Positions 27,419 through 37,089 of a stretch of DNA of 64,000 bases are shown here, piece by piece. A model generated the notes under the pieces. That model made no database searches, had not been told where the DNA came from, and saw nothing but the letters and a program-made list of their open reading frames with translations. Made by a program: the position numbers and the translations under genes. The stretch spans positions 3,845,501 through 3,909,500 of the forward strand of contig NZ_CP031168.1 of NCBI RefSeq assembly GCF_022354825.1, written 5' to 3'. Source of the stretch: Paenibacillus sp. H1-7. Its GTDB lineage: Bacteria > Bacillota > Bacilli > Paenibacillales > NBRC-103111. Numbering within the stretch: position 1 is the stretch's first letter; every line of letters starts with the position of its first letter.

Positions 27419-30400
27419 GTGAGTACAACCATTAAAGCATATGCGCAGAAAAATTCTTTGATCAGTGCGATCAGCGAATTTGCTTATACGATTGCAGCCA
27501 AAACGGATATTGCTGCCGTTCGTTCGATGACTGTCGGCTCTAATGCATTATTTGACTGGATCGTCACGTACAAAGAGCTGAGCGGCGGCAAATACAATCT
27601 GTATGTCCAGGATTCCGGTGCCGGAATTGTCGTCCGCGTCACTACCACTTCAGCGAACATCGGCGACAAAATCAGCGTATCCGGTAGTCTGGCGGATTAC
27701 TTCGGTCTTGCCCAAGTGGAAGCTGCCGACAGCGGTGTGCAAGTGGTGCAAATGAATGCCGGTGCGCCTGCTCCGCTCACGATCGACTCCAGAGGCTTCG
27801 CCGAGGCAAATGAAGGAAAGCTTGTAAAAGTTCAAAACATTACGTTGGGCACAAGCGCCGGTTTTAGCGAATATGTAGTGGATGATGCTTTCGGCTCCTT
27901 AATGATCAAGTCCGATTGGGTTGAACCCGGCAAGCACTATGATCAAATCGTCGGAGTATTAACCTACTCCTTCAACAGCTTCAAGCTGGTTACCCGTTCG
28001 TACTCAGATATCGTCGAGTCCAGCTTCTCAGTTACACCAAGCGTACAGCCGGGTATTGTAGCGGCGGGAACTGCCGTATATTTGTCTACCCCTACCACGG
28101 GGGCGAAAGTCTATTACACGATCGACGGTACGACGCCGACCGCTTCCAGTACCGAGTTCCAGCAAAGTACACCTATTCTCATCAATGCGGATACCATGGT
28201 GAAAGCGATCGTTGTTAACGGCTCGGAAGTGAGCCCTGTACAGACGTTTGATTACGTTATACAAAAAACGTACAGCGGCAAAAAAATCAATGAGATCCAG
28301 GGTGCCGCCCATCAATCTCCATGGAAGGGCCACTTGGTAACAGGCGTTCGAGGTGTTGTAACTCATACTGAATCCGTGAACGGCACGAAACGGTTCTATA
28401 TGCAAGCGACGGAGTCCGATCAAGATCAAGACGCCAGTACATCTGAAGCTATTGTAGTTATTTCTTCTACTAGCGTTGCCGTAGGCGATGATGTATCGGT
28501 GGACGGCATGGTATCCGAAATCAAGGAAGATGGTTATGCCGATGCAAAGGATTTGACGACAACGGCGCTCATGAATGCAACGGTGACGAAAGTCGGTACG
28601 CAAACCGTTCCGGTGCCGATTGTAATCGGTGTGGACCGGATTCAGCCGTTGAGCATTATTGATAACGATGGCATGCAACTGTTTGATCCGGCGGAAGACG
28701 CTCTTGATTTCTATGAGAGCTTGGAGTCGATGCGAGTCCAATTGAATCAACCGACTGTGGTCGGACCGTATGACTACGAAATTCCTGTTGTGGTCGGGGA
28801 GCCTTCGAGTGATATGACTCCTAACGGCGGTGTCATTTTGACGGGACAGGATTTGAATCCGGAGCGCATCTTGATCAAGAAGAAGTTGATTGTAAAAACC
28901 GGAGACAAATTTAACGGAAATGTTATTGGGGTACTCGGCTATGATTTCAGCAACTATAAAGTGCTGCCGACCGGAACCCTGCCAGAGATTACTAAGAGCA
29001 GTATTGCTCAAGAAACGTCTTTTATCGATTTTAAAGAGAACGAGCTGACGATCGCCGGCTTTAACATCGAGAATTTTTGGAATAACCCGGCTCAAACAGC
29101 CAAGAAAAACAACATTGCCGAAGCCATTGTCTCGAAGCTGAAAACACCGGATATTATCGGTCTGATTGAAGTTCAAGATAACAACGGCGATGAAGAAACG
29201 AACAGCAGCAGCGGCAACAATGGCGTTACCGATGCGAACGAATCGTACGAAGCGTTGATTCAGGCTATCGCTGCCAAAGGCGGACCTGCCTATGCATTCA
29301 CGGATATCGCTCCGGAAAACAATAAAGACGGAGGCTCTCCGGGAGGCAATATTCGCGTAGGGTACTTGTACAACCCGGCCCGCGTCTCGCTTGTACCGAA
29401 AGCAAGCGGGAAAGGCGATGCGACAACGGCTGTCAGTTATGGAGCGGACGGACTATCCTACAATCAAGGCCGTATCGATCCGACCAACTCGGCGTTCGTG
29501 AGCTCCCGCAAGCCGTTGGCTGCTGAGTTCGATTTCCAAGGCGAACGTGTCGTTGTCATTAACAACCATTTTAACTCCAAGGGTGGAGACCTGGCTCCTT
29601 ATGGAGCCGTACAGCCATTGCCCGCCACGCTGGGCAGCGAGGTGCAGCGTCACCAGATTGCAACCGTGGTGAACGGCTTTGTAAAAAGCGTCATGCAGCA
29701 AAACCCTAATGCTAACGTGGTCATGCTTGGCGACTTAAACGACTTTCAGTTCTCTAAGACACTCGAGATAGTAAAAGGCAGCGAATTGACCAATATGGTA
29801 GACAGCTTGCCGGTAAATGAAAGATACTCGTACGTGTACCAGGGCAACTCGCAAACGCTTGACCACATCCTTGTGAATAAAAGGCTCACAGATTATGCCA
29901 AGCTCGATATCGTTCACATGAATGCGGATTTCGATACGGCTCAGGGACGAGTAAGCGACCACGATCCGCTGCTTCTCCAGGTACATCTTGCAAGCAAGCC
30001 GGAGCCTACAGAAAACATCAAATTGCAATTGCTTAGCGTTAACGACTTGCACGGCAAAATTAACGACAAGTATTCAGAGAAATCGCTGAACGAAGATTTG
30101 GATGGAGACGGCATCATATCGGCAACCACCTTCGTAGGCGGTATGGATTACATGGCGGGAGCCATGAAGCAGCGCGAAGCTGCCAATCCGAACACATTCG
30201 TCATTCATGGCGGTGATATGGTTGGAGGAAGCCCGCCGATCTCTGCCTTGTTCCAAGACGAGCCGACCGTAGAAATTATGGAAGCGATGGGCTTCGACGT
30301 TGGCGTACCTGGGAACCACGAGTTCGACGAGGGTACCCGGGAAATGCTCCGACTCCTAAACGGTAGAACCCACCCGAAAGGAACGGCGGGGTACGACGGG

Positions 30401-32164
30401 CAAAACTTCCCGCTGACAGTGGCTAATGTGGTTTACAAAAGCAACGGACAGCATGTGCTGCCGCCTTATATTATTAAGGAAGTCGAAGGCGTAAAAGTCG
30501 GTTTTGTCGGCGTTATTACGGAAGAAACACCTTCTATCGTTATTCCTGCCGGCATTCAGGATATCGAGTTTACGAATGCGGCTGACGCGGTTAACGATGC
30601 AGTTACAGAACTGAAGCAGCAAGGCGTGAAGTCGATTATCGTGCTGGCTCACGTTCCTGCTGTGGATGCCGGAGACAGTGCAACGGGAGATGCAGCTGAG
30701 CTGGCCAAGGCGGTTGACGACGAAGTGGACGTTATTTTCGCAGGTCACAATCATCTGCGCGTTAATGGCGAAGTAGACGGTAAGCTGATCGTTCAAGCTT
30801 GGGAGTACAGCAAAGCGTTCGCTGATGTTGATCTGGAGATCAACCGTACAACCGGGGATATCGTATCGAAGAAAGCTGAAGTTGTAAATAATTTACAGTT
30901 AAAAGCAGATCCGACTGTAAAAGGCATCATCGAGAAGTACAATACGCTTGCCGCTCCATTTCTGAATCGTGTTATTGGAAATTCCCAGGTTACGATGAGT
31001 AAAGACTACCCGGGCATGGGTATTGGGGTCAATGGTGACAAAGCTCTCGGCAACATGATCGCGGATGGAATGAAGGCCGAGATGAATGCTGATTTTGCCC
31101 TTATGAACGGAGGCGGTGTCCGTGAGAATCTGGATGCCGGCGAGATCACTTGGGGCGAGCTGTTCAGCATCCAGCCGTTTAACAACGTGCTTGTGAAAGT
31201 GGAAGTAACAGGCGCCGACTTGGAGGCGATCCTTAACGCTCAATTGGGCTCGGGCTCGAACTACGGACCTGATTTCCATGTTTCCGGGTTCAAGTACACT
31301 TGGTACAGAGATGCTAACAACAACCGTAAGGTGGTAGATATGCTGTTGCCGGACGGATCGAAAGTCGACAAAGCGAAGACGTATACGGTTGTAGTCAACA
31401 ACTACATGCAGACGTCGACGAACCCGAAAAACATTGAAATCAGCAAGCGCGGCAAAAATCCGGTTACGGGTCCGGAGGATCTTGAAGCAACCGTGAACTT
31501 TGTACGCAGCTTTACAACGCCGTTGAACTATGTAGAGGAAGGACGTATTAAAGAAGTAGCGGAGCCGGTTGTTGTTGAATATCGCAACGACAGGGGGGGC
31601 AGCTCGGGGGCAGTAGTAACACCGCCGCTTCCGGAGAATCCAGCTGGCTTTACCATAGACCCTGCCGACCTGAAAACCGAAACTACGGAAGATGGAAGAG
31701 TCATCACTAAGCTGGCTATCAAAGCGGAGTCTTTGGTTCAGGCACTTAAAGAAGCCGCCGGCAGTGAAGCGGGCAAGAAGCTCGTCATTTCCCTTCTTGA
31801 CGTTAAGGACGGAGCACAGGTCGACTTCCCTGCCAATGCCATCATCGAGGGAGTGGCAGCATCCCAAGATTTGATCATCGAAATCAAGACGAATGAGCAC
31901 TCTTACGAATTGCCGATTCGCGTAATTCAAGCCGAAGCGTTGGCTGCTGAGCTTGGAGTCGGAGCCGCCGATGTTACCATCAGCGTTACGATTGAGAAAT
32001 TGGCGGAAGCAGAAGCGCAAAAAGTGAAGGAAGCCGCTTCGAAGTCTGGCCTGACGCTGCTGGCGGATGCCGTCAGCTTCAAGATTACTGCGGCATCGAA
32101 CGGAAAAACGATCGAAGTGAATAACTTTGGGACAACTTACGTAACCAACCGTGACAGTCCATGA
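27419..32164 (+). CDS. central segment: OB-fold, endonuclease and 5'-nucleotidase domains
   Basis: This is the catalytic body, in frame from about 27291 (27419 is merely an available start). In order there are an OB-fold region (NLYVQDSGAGIVVRV), a CHB_HEX_C-like repeat (GAKVYYTIDGTTPTAS), and an ExeM/NucH-type endonuclease with FNIENFW, IGLIEVQDNNGD, NNHFNSKGGD, LGDLNDF and SDHDPLL metal and catalytic motifs. A calcineurin-type 5'-nucleotidase follows, with SVNDLHG, HGGDMVGG, GNHEFDEG and AGHNH. Its C-terminal substrate domain has NGGGVRENLDAGEITWGE. All key metal ligands are present, so the enzyme would work if the frame were whole. It overlaps the SLH segment by 14 bp. Confidence 0.8.
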   Translation: MSTTIKAYAQKNSLISAISEFAYTIAAKTDIAAVRSMTVGSNALFDWIVTYKELSGGKYNLYVQDSGAGIVVRVTTTSANIGDKISVSGSLADYFGLAQVEAADSGVQVVQMNAGAPAPLTIDSRGFAEANEGKLVKVQNITLGTSAGFSEYVVDDAFGSLMIKSDWVEPGKHYDQIVGVLTYSFNSFKLVTRSYSDIVESSFSVTPSVQPGIVAAGTAVYLSTPTTGAKVYYTIDGTTPTASSTEFQQSTPILINADTMVKAIVVNGSEVSPVQTFDYVIQKTYSGKKINEIQGAAHQSPWKGHLVTGVRGVVTHTESVNGTKRFYMQATESDQDQDASTSEAIVVISSTSVAVGDDVSVDGMVSEIKEDGYADAKDLTTTALMNATVTKVGTQTVPVPIVIGVDRIQPLSIIDNDGMQLFDPAEDALDFYESLESMRVQLNQPTVVGPYDYEIPVVVGEPSSDMTPNGGVILTGQDLNPERILIKKKLIVKTGDKFNGNVIGVLGYDFSNYKVLPTGTLPEITKSSIAQETSFIDFKENELTIAGFNIENFWNNPAQTAKKNNIAEAIVSKLKTPDIIGLIEVQDNNGDEETNSSSGNNGVTDANESYEALIQAIAAKGGPAYAFTDIAPENNKDGGSPGGNIRVGYLYNPARVSLVPKASGKGDATTAVSYGADGLSYNQGRIDPTNSAFVSSRKPLAAEFDFQGERVVVINNHFNSKGGDLAPYGAVQPLPATLGSEVQRHQIATVVNGFVKSVMQQNPNANVVMLGDLNDFQFSKTLEIVKGSELTNMVDSLPVNERYSYVYQGNSQTLDHILVNKRLTDYAKLDIVHMNADFDTAQGRVSDHDPLLLQVHLASKPEPTENIKLQLLSVNDLHGKINDKYSEKSLNEDLDGDGIISATTFVGGMDYMAGAMKQREAANPNTFVIHGGDMVGGSPPISALFQDEPTVEIMEAMGFDVGVPGNHEFDEGTREMLRLLNGRTHPKGTAGYDGQNFPLTVANVVYKSNGQHVLPPYIIKEVEGVKVGFVGVITEETPSIVIPAGIQDIEFTNAADAVNDAVTELKQQGVKSIIVLAHVPAVDAGDSATGDAAELAKAVDDEVDVIFAGHNHLRVNGEVDGKLIVQAWEYSKAFADVDLEINRTTGDIVSKKAEVVNNLQLKADPTVKGIIEKYNTLAAPFLNRVIGNSQVTMSKDYPGMGIGVNGDKALGNMIADGMKAEMNADFALMNGGGVRENLDAGEITWGELFSIQPFNNVLVKVEVTGADLEAILNAQLGSGSNYGPDFHVSGFKYTWYRDANNNRKVVDMLLPDGSKVDKAKTYTVVVNNYMQTSTNPKNIEISKRGKNPVTGPEDLEATVNFVRSFTTPLNYVEEGRIKEVAEPVVVEYRNDRGGSSGAVVTPPLPENPAGFTIDPADLKTETTEDGRVITKLAIKAESLVQALKEAAGSEAGKKLVISLLDVKDGAQVDFPANAIIEGVAASQDLIIEIKTNEHSYELPIRVIQAEALAAELGVGAADVTISVTIEKLAEAEAQKVKEAASKSGLTLLADAVSFKITAASNGKTIEVNNFGTTYVTNRDSP

Positions 32165-32882
32165 TTCGGCAGGCGGCCAAGCAACAGCTGTCGTATACGA
32201 CCCGGCGACCGGCCTACTGACCTTCGTTCCTGCTTTGTTTGAACAAGCTGACGGAAAGACGATCGCTGCAATTAAACGCAGCTCGAACAGTATTTATACG
32301 GTTGTAAAGCTTGAAAAAGCGTTCGCAGACTTGAAGGGCCACTGGTCCCAAAAGGATGTTGAGCTGCTGGCCTCCAAGCTGGTGGTGAACGGGCAGACTG
32401 AAACGCAGTTTGCTCCGGACAGCGATATTACCCGTGCGGAATTTGCAGCGCTTCTCGTGCGCGCACTCGGCTTGAAGGAAGACCGTTCGGCCGCAGCGGC
32501 CGTACGTGATTCGGACGGCACAGAATGGTTCTCCGGCGTCTTGGGCGCAGCCGTAAAAGCGGGCTTAATGGCGGGCTTTGAGGACGGCACCTTCCGTCCG
32601 AATGCCAAAATTACACGCGAGCAAATGGCTCTGATGATTAGCAGAGCGATGACGGCAGCAGGCAAAGGCGGAGGCATCGAGAAGCTGAATGCGGCCGCCA
32701 AATTCGCTGACGGCAGTCAGATCAGCGATTGGGCGATGGACGCTGTCGCAAGAAACGCGGCTGTGGGCATCATCGAGGGCAACTCGATGAACAAGTTCGA
32801 GCCTGCGTCATTTGCTACAAGAGCGGAATCGGCTGTAATGCTGAAGCGATTGCTGCAGTATGTGGAGTTCATTAATAAGTAA
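32151..32882 (+). CDS. 3' segment: three S-layer-homology domains
   Basis: This segment starts at a GTG with no ribosome-binding site and directly continues the previous frame after removal of one base (VTVHDSAGG). It carries three SLH domains: FADLKGHWSQ...ITRAEFAALLVRALG, then a second with AVKAGLMAGFEDGTFRP and ITREQMALM, then SQISDWAMDAVARNAAVGII with ATRAESAVMLKRL. SLH domains bind pyruvylated wall polymers and anchor the enzyme. It would be nonfunctional if translated alone, as it has no signal peptide. Confidence 0.7.
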   Translation: MTVHDSAGGQATAVVYDPATGLLTFVPALFEQADGKTIAAIKRSSNSIYTVVKLEKAFADLKGHWSQKDVELLASKLVVNGQTETQFAPDSDITRAEFAALLVRALGLKEDRSAAAAVRDSDGTEWFSGVLGAAVKAGLMAGFEDGTFRPNAKITREQMALMISRAMTAAGKGGGIEKLNAAAKFADGSQISDWAMDAVARNAAVGIIEGNSMNKFEPASFATRAESAVMLKRLLQYVEFINK

Positions 32883-32910
32883 TGGTTGAAGGTTGCCGGT
32901 AACAGGGAAT

Positions 32911-32979
32911 GCTCTCTTAGGTTGAAAGGTTCATTATGAACCTTCAGGGAGAGCGGTTCCTGGCCGGCGGCCTTTTTTT
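32911..32979 (+). terminator. tandem hairpins with T7 tract after the SLH protein
   Basis: GCTCTC...GAGAGC encloses GAAAGGTTC/GAACCTTC. A second stem, GGCC-GGC-GGCC, is followed by TTTTTTT. Confidence 0.8.
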
Positions 32980-33100
32980 ACCACAATAGAATTTATAAGA
33001 TTCCGAGATCATCGGATGTAAAAATTCTATTTGGCGATAAAAACAACCTCTTAACGCGGTCGCTCCTCTGTGAAAGGACGTTGATAGACGTTTTTCTCAT
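32980..33100 (+). repeat. dispersed repeat B, copy 2
   Basis: The inverted-repeat core at 32986-33030 matches 3904-3946 closely. After it come GGCGATAAAA, CTCCTCTGTGAAAGGACG and TTGATAGACG-type segments, also recognisable near 47695-47800. Confidence 0.6.
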
Positions 33101-33204
33101 TGTAAGGATGAATATAACAAATAGACACCAGAAATAACAAAAATAGACTATTAAGTGAAATCATTGTTCGATATGATGGTCGTATCAAGATGGGAGGGAT
33201 AACC

Positions 33205-33819
33205 ATGGAGCAATCTCGTTTTCATCCTGGCGATCACACTATACTGCGGCGTGTATGGAAGGACCAAATTTATCGAGTGACTACTACTACGGTCGTAGAG
33301 GATACACCTGAGTTAATTGCGCTTTATTGGGGAATAGACTATCCTATCAAATCAACCAGAAATCCTCTCAAAGTATCGTCGGAGCCATTACCGGAGCTTC
33401 GGGATGGCACATGGGGGAATTCAGAAGTGCTGATGCTGATCCCTGCGAACGCTGCTTATGCCATTTATGCTTTTAGGGATAGCGCCGCCCATTTCAGCTG
33501 GTACATTAATCTTCAAGAGCCCTTGCGCAGAACCAAGGTTGGATTCGATACGACGGACTATTTGCTGGACATCACCCTGGATAAGGAACGATCGGAGTGG
33601 AAGTGGAAGGATGAAGCCGATTTTAATAACTCGGTTGCTGCCGGAATCATTTCTCCTGATAAAGCACAGGCCATTCGTTCTGAAGGAGTTCGGGCCCTCC
33701 AATGGGTGCAAGAAGGGCCGGCAGCTTTTTTTGATGCTTGGGAGAACTGGCGGCCTACAGCAGATTGGAAGATTCCTAGTATTCCTGCGGGCTGGGACCA
33801 ATTGCACCAAACCTTGTAA
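33205..33819 (+). CDS. DUF402 family protein (possible nucleoside phosphatase)
   Basis: This 204-residue cytosolic protein has a DUF402/Ntdp-like beta-barrel. Family marks are AHFSWYINLQEPLRRT, GFDTTDYLLDI (Asp cluster likely binding metal) and EWKWKDEADF. Characterised relatives hydrolyse nucleoside di- and triphosphates with Mg/Mn; activity here is inferred. ATG 33205 follows GGGAGGGAT; 33190 is in frame but lacks a site. It has no obvious operon partner; the next gene begins 92 bp later. Confidence 0.75.
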   Translation: MEQSRFHPGDHTILRRVWKDQIYRVTTTTVVEDTPELIALYWGIDYPIKSTRNPLKVSSEPLPELRDGTWGNSEVLMLIPANAAYAIYAFRDSAAHFSWYINLQEPLRRTKVGFDTTDYLLDITLDKERSEWKWKDEADFNNSVAAGIISPDKAQAIRSEGVRALQWVQEGPAAFFDAWENWRPTADWKIPSIPAGWDQLHQTL

Positions 33820-33911
33820 GGAGGTCAAATTACGATCCTCTTCATTTTTTGTGATAGAATAAGACAGAGCAATCATTTACTACCTACAAGAAATGAGGAT
33901 TTGAAATCATC

Positions 33912-35015
33912 ATGGGCTATTTATTTCTACTAGCAGCAGTCGTTGTATTGGTAATCCTCGTTCTGAAGTATTATCCTCCGTTAGGTGCACAGGCAAAAGG
34001 GGACGCTCGGAGTGCGATTGACGGATCCGACAATTATGTGGGAGGCAAGTTCATCTATCCGCTGCCCACTCCGATGGAGATGAGCTTCAAAGAGATGTCG
34101 AAGATCATGACTGAAATGATCAAGGGCGGCTCGAACCGGAAACCGTTGAATGGAATACCAATGGACCGTTGGGAGCCTCAGCAGCTTCTGGAATCCAGCA
34201 GTCAAGCGCGGCTCGTATGGTTCGGACATTCGGCGTTATTCCTCCAAGTGAATGGCTTGAACCTGCTGCTGGACCCGATGCTGGGCCCGTCTCCGTCACC
34301 TGTTCCCATGGTCGGAGGCAAGCGGTATGGCGGGGAGCTTCCGATAAGCATCGACGATTTGCCGCCCATCGACGCGGTAATCTTGTCGCATGATCATTAT
34401 GATCATCTGGACTATGGGACCATCAAGAAGCTGAAGAATAAAGTACGCAGGTTTTTTGTCCCGCTGGGTGTTGAAGCACATCTCGAGCGGTGGGGAGTAG
34501 ACAGGGAGCGCATTACTTCTGCCGATTGGTGGGATGAATTTGACTTCGAGGGCTTGAAGCTGGCTTGTACACCGGCACGGCATTTCTCCGGACGCAGTAT
34601 GACCGATCGATATCAGACACTATGGTGTTCTTGGGTTATCGACAGCGGCGGTACGAAACTGTATTTTAGCGGAGACAGCGGTTATGGTGACCATTTCAAG
34701 CAAATCGGGAACAAGTACGGACCGTTCGATGTGACGCTGATGGAGTGCGGGCAGTATGATAAGCGATGGCCATTGATTCATATGATGCCGGAGGAGACGG
34801 TTCAAGCGCATAGGGAAATTGGCGGAAAGGTGATGATTCCTATTCATTGGGGAGCGTTCACGCTAGCCCTTCACGACTGGACCGATCCTGTAGAACGAGT
34901 GCTTCGTGCAGCCGAACAGCATAATGTGGTTGTAGCAACTCCGCGCATCGGACAAGCGGTCATGCTTGGAACGTCTGAAATTCCTGCTGCGGCGTGGTGG
35001 AGACACCATGTTTAG
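33912..35015 (+). CDS. metallo-beta-lactamase-fold hydrolase (NAPE-PLD-like), membrane-anchored
   Basis: This 367-residue protein has an N-terminal hydrophobic anchor (LFLLAAVVVLVILVLKYY). The metal motif HDHYDHLD, later ARHFSGR, GDSGYGDH and PIHWGAF give the dizinc ligand set of MBL-fold hydrolases of the NAPE-phospholipase-D/UlaG branch. The substrate could be a phosphodiester or lactone; it cannot be resolved here. The start is ATG 33912 with AAATGAGGATT upstream. It is followed by a terminator, so it is transcribed alone or with the DUF402 gene. Confidence 0.85.
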   Translation: MGYLFLLAAVVVLVILVLKYYPPLGAQAKGDARSAIDGSDNYVGGKFIYPLPTPMEMSFKEMSKIMTEMIKGGSNRKPLNGIPMDRWEPQQLLESSSQARLVWFGHSALFLQVNGLNLLLDPMLGPSPSPVPMVGGKRYGGELPISIDDLPPIDAVILSHDHYDHLDYGTIKKLKNKVRRFFVPLGVEAHLERWGVDRERITSADWWDEFDFEGLKLACTPARHFSGRSMTDRYQTLWCSWVIDSGGTKLYFSGDSGYGDHFKQIGNKYGPFDVTLMECGQYDKRWPLIHMMPEETVQAHREIGGKVMIPIHWGAFTLALHDWTDPVERVLRAAEQHNVVVATPRIGQAVMLGTSEIPAAAWWRHHV

Positions 35016-35083
35016 TGATGCGGATAACGCATGGTGAAAAACAGGATTATCGCTTGAAAATCGCAATATTCCATATGAATCGC

Positions 35084-35123
35084 AAAAACCTGCTCTTTTT
35101 TTGAGACAGGTTTTTGTTTTTTT
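35084..35123 (+). terminator. intrinsic terminator after the MBL-fold gene
   Basis: AAAAACCTG and CAGGTTTTT arms are followed by GTTTTTTT. Confidence 0.85.
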
Positions 35124-35143
35124 GAACAGCGGCTTAAAAAGAG

Positions 35144-35219
35144 AAGACATGATGCCATATTTTATAGATCTCAGCACCTGTATATTTTGGGGGTGAATGC
35201 TATAATTCGGTCAGCTACA
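35144..35219 (+). promoter_or_regulatory. shared promoter block, copy at the GH36 gene
   Basis: Gapless partner of 24731-24806 (57 of 76 identical). TATAAT lies at 35201-35206 and AAGACATGATGCCAT at 35144-35158. The -35 position is not consensus in either copy, which implies a common activator. Confidence 0.65.
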
Positions 35220-35248
35220 TATAGCCGCTATAGTATAGGAGGACTTGT

Positions 35249-37033
35249 ATGCTGACATTGGACGCACTAAAGAAACTCGATCATGCAGTGAGACTTGCCG
35301 ATTGTACGACCGCCTCTGAGCAAGAGGTGTTCGTTGAGAAAGCATGGGACGACAATGTGGTAAAATCGACGGTAACCAACCGCTCCGGACGGCCGCTCAG
35401 AATCAAAGAGGTCGTGCTGTTCTCCGGGGAAACCTCGTATTCTCCGGACACTCCATTCTACGGAGAAGGCTATCAAATGCTGACGCAGTATAGCGGGACG
35501 CTCTCTGAGCCATATCATATCGGTGCCTACGGGACGGATTGGGATTTCTTCCGGCTGCCGAGAACAAAGTTTCACGAGAACGTCTGGTCCGTGTACAACC
35601 TTCTCTTGCTGTCGCCTGAAAATCAGGGTCACCAGCTGCTGGCATTTACTTCCTGCCACCGGTTTTCCGGTGAAATTCGCTTCCGCGGCTCTTACATCGA
35701 AGTTATCATGGACACCGAGGATTTGACGCTGGAGCCCGGTGCATCGTGGGATTTGGAATCATTCGTGTTCTCCTCCGGCCCGGATCATAACGAGCTGCTT
35801 CTGGACCTGGCGGGCCACTTGAACCGTAACCATCCACGGAAGCTGTATCCGGAAATTCCGACGGGCTGGTGCTCCTATTATTGTCTGCGGCCGATGACGG
35901 CGGAAGGCTTTTATGAAAATGCCCGTGCAATGAAAGAGCGGATTCCCGAGCTGAAGCGGATTCAGATCGACGGCGGCTATGCGGCCTATAACGGAGACTT
36001 CTTAATCCCGAGACCGGGTCTCGGAGCGGATGTGAAAACGATCAGCGACGGCATTCGTGCGAACGGGATGGAAGCTGCCGGTTATTTGTCTCCCTTTATC
36101 GTTCAGCCTGAATCGAACCTGCGGAAGGAGCATCCGGAGTGGCTGGTGAAGGATGAAGAGGGAAATCCGTATAACGGGATCGGCCAGAAAAAGAAAACCC
36201 CGGACAAGCAGTGGTATATGCTCGATACGACGCATCCGGGAGCGGTGAATTATTTGCGGACCGTGGTCCGAACGATGCATGACGAATGGGGCTGGCGCTA
36301 CTTCAAAATGGACTTCCTGCAATACGGAGCGCTGCCGGGAATCCGTTACGATAAGAACGCTACTCGTATCGAAGCGTTCCGCCGCGGAATCCAGGCCATC
36401 GCCGACGAGGTCGGGCACGACAGCTTCTTGCTTGGCTGCAACGCGCCGTTCTGGCCTTTGCTTGGACTTGTCCACGGCAATCGGATTACGAACGATATCG
36501 CACGGGACTGGAAACACGTCGGTGGTAACGCAAGGGAGCAGTTCCCGCGTAACTGGCAGAACGATACGTTATGGTACAACGATCCTGATGTTGTCGTGCT
36601 TGAGAGAGTGACCTTCAAAACCCGGAATATCAGCGGCGAGCTGGTTGACAAGCCGTCTATCATTACCGACCAGGAGTTTGAATTCCATAAAGCGGTCATT
36701 CTGGCTTCCGGCGGCATGATCATCAGCGGCGACTTGATCCCCAAGATGTCGGAGAAGAACATCAACGTCTTGAAAAAGCTGCTGCCTCCGACCGGGAAAG
36801 CGGCGTCCTTCGACGACACCGGCTATACGATCGGGAGGATTGATCTGGGAGATAAGCAGGTCGTCTGCGTATTCAACTTTGACGAGGAGCCGAAGGATTT
36901 CGAATTTGCGATTCCGGGAAGCCACCGTCTTTACGATTTCTGGACGGACGAGGAGTTCGGAGAGGTGACAGATAAGGTCCATGTGCCGAACCTTGACGGC
37001 CATTGCGCGAAGGTGCTGTACTATTTTGTTTAG
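35249..37033 (+). CDS. GH36-type alpha-galactosidase-like enzyme, paralogue 1
   Basis: This 594-residue cytosolic GH36/clan-D protein has a beta-sandwich N-domain, then a TIM-barrel from about 205 (PTGWCSYYCLRPM). The nucleophile is Asp355 in YFKMDFLQYG; the acid/base is likely Asp416 in GNRITNDIARD. The C-terminal beta-domain ends GHCAKVLYYFV. GH36 enzymes release alpha-galactose or related alpha-linked sugars. No signal peptide is present. A second copy at 49916 is nearly identical in the catalytic half. A T-tailed terminator follows. Regulation through the 76-nt block shared with the GH28 gene suggests joint induction. Confidence 0.85.
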   Translation: MLTLDALKKLDHAVRLADCTTASEQEVFVEKAWDDNVVKSTVTNRSGRPLRIKEVVLFSGETSYSPDTPFYGEGYQMLTQYSGTLSEPYHIGAYGTDWDFFRLPRTKFHENVWSVYNLLLLSPENQGHQLLAFTSCHRFSGEIRFRGSYIEVIMDTEDLTLEPGASWDLESFVFSSGPDHNELLLDLAGHLNRNHPRKLYPEIPTGWCSYYCLRPMTAEGFYENARAMKERIPELKRIQIDGGYAAYNGDFLIPRPGLGADVKTISDGIRANGMEAAGYLSPFIVQPESNLRKEHPEWLVKDEEGNPYNGIGQKKKTPDKQWYMLDTTHPGAVNYLRTVVRTMHDEWGWRYFKMDFLQYGALPGIRYDKNATRIEAFRRGIQAIADEVGHDSFLLGCNAPFWPLLGLVHGNRITNDIARDWKHVGGNAREQFPRNWQNDTLWYNDPDVVVLERVTFKTRNISGELVDKPSIITDQEFEFHKAVILASGGMIISGDLIPKMSEKNINVLKKLLPPTGKAASFDDTGYTIGRIDLGDKQVVCVFNFDEEPKDFEFAIPGSHRLYDFWTDEEFGEVTDKVHVPNLDGHCAKVLYYFV

Positions 37034-37040
37034 AGTGAGA

Positions 37041-37066
37041 AAAGCCACATTGCGTGGCTTTTTTTA
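37041..37066 (+). terminator. intrinsic terminator after GH36 paralogue 1
   Basis: AAAGCCAC and GTGGCTTT arms are followed by TTTTT. The convergent TetR gene ends close by. Confidence 0.85.
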
Positions 37067-37089
37067 TTTGCAGCACCGGTTACAGCGCA

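Larger units (their letters stand above)
26611..32882 (+). pseudogene. secreted nuclease/5'-nucleotidase with SLH anchor, broken by two frame changes
   Basis: Three consecutive frames form one ~2,090-residue protein: signal peptide, lamin-tail-type domain, CHB_HEX_C-like repeat, OB-fold, second CHB_HEX_C-like repeat, ExeM/NucH-type endonuclease, 5'-nucleotidase, linker domain and three S-layer-homology domains. The frame moves by one base near 27288-27290 (GGG where GG restores the reading) and again near 32146-32148 (CCAACC where CCACC would). Both are single extra bases in short runs, which looks like sequencing error as much as real decay. If intact, the product would sit on the cell wall and recover nucleosides and phosphate from DNA or nucleotides. 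YhcR of B. subtilis is the closest known architecture that I can name. Confidence 0.7.

Noticed and set aside
28028..32020. Long reverse-strand frames opposite the nuclease/nucleotidase gene
   Set aside because: They mirror the codon structure of the forward gene, whose domain motifs are unmistakable. No starts with ribosome sites were seen.
32151..32882. Stand-alone SLH protein
   Set aside because: No signal peptide and no ribosome site; sequence continues the preceding frame after removing one base, so it is the tail of a larger protein.
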